64,000 nucleotides of DNA from Prosapia bicincta. Taxonomy: Eukaryota > Arthropoda > Insecta > Hemiptera > Cercopidae. Positions 60,840-64,000 of this stretch are shown in pieces. Every line of letters starts with the position of its first letter. Within the stretch, counting starts at the first letter, position 1. The stretch is from assembly GCA_036971475.1 (NCBI GenBank), contig JBAIZL010000001.1:212388575-212452574 (forward strand), read 5' to 3'. The notes under the pieces were generated by a model. The model did no database searches, was not told the DNA's origin, and saw only the letters and a list, made by a program, of their open reading frames with translations. The position numbers and the translations under genes were made by a program.

Positions 60840-62240
60840 ATCTAGTTCTTTACTACATTAGACCTATCCTCATTCTTGAGTCGTGGCATTGTCTCATCTT
60901 GTTAACCAATACACTATACCTCACTTTTATTCTTGAGACATGACCGTGTCTCATCTAGTTCTCTACTACATTAGACCTATCCTAATTCTTGAGACGTGGC
61001 AATTTCTCATCTTGTTAACCACTACGCTCCCCTTACCTTTATTCTTAAGACATGACCGTGTCTCATCTCGTTTTTCTACTACTTTAGACCTATCCTCATT
61101 CTTGAGTCGTGGCAGTGTCTCATCTTGTTAACCACTACACTATACCTCACTTTTATTCTTAAGACATGACCGTTTCTCATCTCGTTCTCTACTACTTTAG
61201 ACCTATCCTCATTCTTGAGTCGTGGCACTGTCTCATCTTGTAAACCACTACACTAACCCTCACCTTTATTCTTGAGACATGGCAGTGTCTCAGCTAGTTC
61301 TCTACTACTTTAGACCTATCCTCATTCTTGAGTCGTGGCACTGTCTCATCTTGTTAACCACTACACTATTCCTCACCTTCATTGTTGAGACACGACCGTG
61401 TCTCATCTCGTTCTCTACTACTTTAGACCTATCCTCATTCTTGAGACGTGGCAATATCTCATCTTCTTAACTACTACACTATCACTCACCTTCATTGTTG
61501 AGACATGACCGTGTCTTATCTCGTGAGCTACTACATTAGACCTATCCTCATACTTTAGACGTAGCAATGTTTCATCCTGTTAAACACTAGACCATCCCTC
61601 ACCTTTATTCTTGAGACATGACCGTGTCTCATCTAGTTCTTTACTACATTAGACCTATCCTCATTCTTGAGTCGTGGCATTGTCTCATCTTGTAAACCAA
61701 TACACTATACCTCACTTTTATTCTTGAGACATGACCGTGTCTCATCTCGTGAGCTACTACATTAGACCTATCCTCATACTTTAGACGTAGCAATGTTTCA
61801 TCCTGTTAAACACTAGACCATCCCTCACCTTTATTCTTGAGACATGACCGTGTCTCATCTAGTTCTTTACTACATTAGACCTATCCTCATTCTTGAGTCG
61901 TGGCATTGTCTCATCTTGTTAACCAATACACTATACCTCACTTTTATTCTTGAGACATGACCGTGTCTCATCTAGTTCTCTACTACATTAGACCTATCCT
62001 AATTCTTGAGACGTGGCAATTTCTCATCTTGTTAACCACTACGCTCCCCTTACCTTTATTCTTAAGACATGACCGTGTCTCATCTCGTTTTTCTACTACT
62101 TTAGACCTATCCTCATTCTTGAGTCGTGGCAGTGTCTCATCTTGTTAACCACTACACTATACCTCACTTTTATTCTTAAGACATGACCGTTTCTCATCTC
62201 GTTCTCTACTACTTTAGACCTATCCTCATTCTTGAGTCGT
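60840..62240. repeat. 1017-bp (9-unit) higher-order repeat in the 113-bp array
   Basis: The series at about 60840-61220 containing CTAATTCTTGAGACGTGG, ACGCTCCCCTTACC and CTCGTTTTTCTACTAC units recurs at about 61857-62240 with a constant 1017-bp offset (9 x 113). A block with CTCGTGAGCTACTACATTAG units occurs at about 60733, 61522 and 61746. Confidence 0.85.
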
Positions 62241-64000
62241 GGCACTGTCTCATCTTGTAAACCACTACACTATCCCTCACCTTTATTCTTGAGACATGGC
62301 CGTGTCTCAGCTAGTTCTCTACTACTTTAGACCTATCCTCATTCTTGAGTCATGGCACTGTCTCATCTTGTTAACCACTACACTATTCCTCACCTTTATT
62401 CTTGAGACATGACCGTTTCTCATCTCGTTCTCTACTACTTTAGACCTATCCTCATTCTTGAGTCGTGGCACTGTCTCATCTTGTAAACCACTACACTATT
62501 CCTCACCTTTATTCTTGAGACATGGCCGTGTCTCATCTAGTTCTCTACTACTTTAGACCTATCCTCATTCTTGAGTCGTGGCACTGTCTCATCTTGTTAA
62601 CCACTACACTATACCTCACCTTTATTCTTGTGACATGACCGTGTCTCATTTCGTTCTCTACTACTTTAGACCTATCCTCATTCTTGAGACATGACAATGT
62701 CTCATCTTGTTAACCACTACACTATCCCTCACCTTTATTCTTGAGACATGACCGTGTCTCATTTCGTTCTCTACTACTTTAGACCTATCCTCATTCTTGA
62801 GACATGACAATGTCTCATCTTGTTCACCACACACTATCCTTCACCTTTATTCTTGAGACATGGCGGTGTCTTATCTCGTTCACTACTACTTTAGACCTAT
62901 CATCATTCTTGAGACTTGACAATGTCTCATCTTGTTACCCACTACACTATCCCTCACCTTTATTCTTGAGACATGACCGTTTCTCATCTCGTTTTTCTAC
63001 TACTTTAGACCTATCCTCATTCTTGAGTCGTGGCACTGTCTCATCTTGTAAACCACTACACTATTCCTCACCTTTATTCTTGAGACATGACCGTTTCTCA
63101 TCTCGTTCTCTACACATTAGACCTATCATCATTCTTGAGACTTGACAATGTCTCATCTTGTTAACCACTACACTATCCCTCACCTTTATTCTTAAGACAT
63201 GACCATGCCTCATCTCGTTCTCTACTACTTCAGACCTATCCTCATTTTTGAGACGTGGCACTGTCTCATCTTGTTAACTACTACACTATCACTCACTTTC
63301 ATTGTTGAGACATGACCGTGTCTCACCTCCTTTACTACTACTTTATACCTATCCTCATTTTTGAGACGTGGCAATGTCTCATCTTGTTTATTACTACTTT
63401 AGACCTATCCTCATTCTTGAGACGTGGCACTGTCTCATCTTGTTAACCACTACACTATCAGTCACCTTTATTATTGAGACATAACCGAGTCTCATCTCGT
63501 TCTCTACTACTCTAGACCTATTCTCATCCTTGAGACGTGGCACTCTCTCAACTTGATAACCACTACACTATCCTTCAACATTATTCTTGAGACATGACCG
63601 TGTCTCATCTCGTTCTCTACTACTTCAGACCTATCCTCATTCTTGAGACGTGGCACTGTCTCAACTTGATAACCACTACACTATCCTTCAACATTATTCT
63701 TGAGACATGACCGTGTCTCATCTCGTTCTCTACTACTTCAGACCTATCCTCATTCTTGAGACGTGGCAATGTCTCATCTTGTTAACTACTACACTATCAC
63801 TCCCTTTCATTGTTGAGACATGACCGTGTCTCACCTCCTTTACTACTACCTTAGACCTATCCTCATTCTTGAGACGTGGCAATGTCTCATCTTGTTAACT
63901 ACTACACTATCACTCACTTTCATTGTTGAGACATGACCGTGTCTCACCTCCTTTACTACTACTTTAGACCTATCCTCATTTTTGAGACGTGGCACTGTCT

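Larger units (their letters stand above)
58235..64000. repeat. 113-bp dimeric satellite array (about 51 copies, open at right edge)
   Basis: The unit is 113 bp. It begins ACATGACCGTGTCTCATCTC and passes through TACTTTAGACCTATCCTCATT and GTGGCACTGTCTCATCTTGT. It ends CACCTTTATTCTTGAG. It consists of two diverged halves of 56 and 57 bp that share GTCTCATCT.GTT, ACTAC, CTAT/CC/CTCA and ATTCTTGAGAC at matching positions. The first copies (58235-58340) are decayed, as expected at an array edge. The array continues past 64000. It lies in the intron after exon C. Confidence 0.95.

Noticed and set aside
60940..63261. Small ORFs rich in LSSFLRR/SSCxPLHY
   Set aside because: They are read-throughs of the 113-bp satellite; equivalent copies carry stops.

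Overview
This window is eukaryotic, almost certainly arthropod and most likely insect. It reads as a stretch of very large introns in one plus-strand cadherin gene. Three short coding exons (49129-49272, 56834-56949, 57035-57199) have clean AG/GT borders and matching phases. They encode consecutive extracellular-cadherin sequence, including a DVNDNPP calcium-binding linker and the ITEEDDRNLPKRVL segment that I recognise from insect neural cadherin (CadN, a classical type III cadherin). The joined exons total only 425 bp; everything else is intronic. The insect assignment rests on the CadN-like protein, the jockey-like retrotransposon and CCTAA (TTAGG-complement) motifs. The species cannot be named.

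Layout. (1) 1-28503: a tandem array of an 81-bp unit, about 350 copies. It has four subfamily zones and several nested higher-order repeats (2915, 1214, 1539, 810 and 405 bp, plus a 4585-bp displaced copy). It runs off the left edge. (2) 28504-32127: AT-rich intron with an AT palindrome, a probable pogo/Tigger-type transposon end and a 225-bp direct duplication. (3) 32128-48897: a second, unrelated array of a 40-bp unit, about 420 copies, with 120-, 320-, about 1436- and 3910-bp higher-order copies. (4) 49129-49272: cadherin exon A. (5) 49273-56833: a 7.6-kb intron. It holds a 117-bp hairpin, a 492-bp pogo/Tigger-like element with a transposase relic, a (TA)n(TG)n microsatellite, a 42-bp minisatellite, a broken jockey-like LINE and a promoter-like segment. 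(6) 56834-57199: cadherin exons B and C. (7) 57200-58234: intron with one unexplained open frame. (8) 58235-64000: a third unrelated array, with a 113-bp unit that is itself a dimer of diverged 56/57-bp halves. It runs off the right edge.

Most long open frames here are artefacts of tandem repetition. The 81-bp unit is 27 codons and its consensus has no stop in one plus-strand frame. The 40-bp unit has no stop in any minus-strand frame. I see no tRNA, rRNA or CRISPR, and no protein-coding gene other than the cadherin and broken transposon genes. The most notable feature is that three independent satellite families, about 51 kb in all, sit in the introns around three small exons of a conserved neuronal adhesion gene. 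Two of the families carry acceptor-like motifs on the transcribed strand in every unit.
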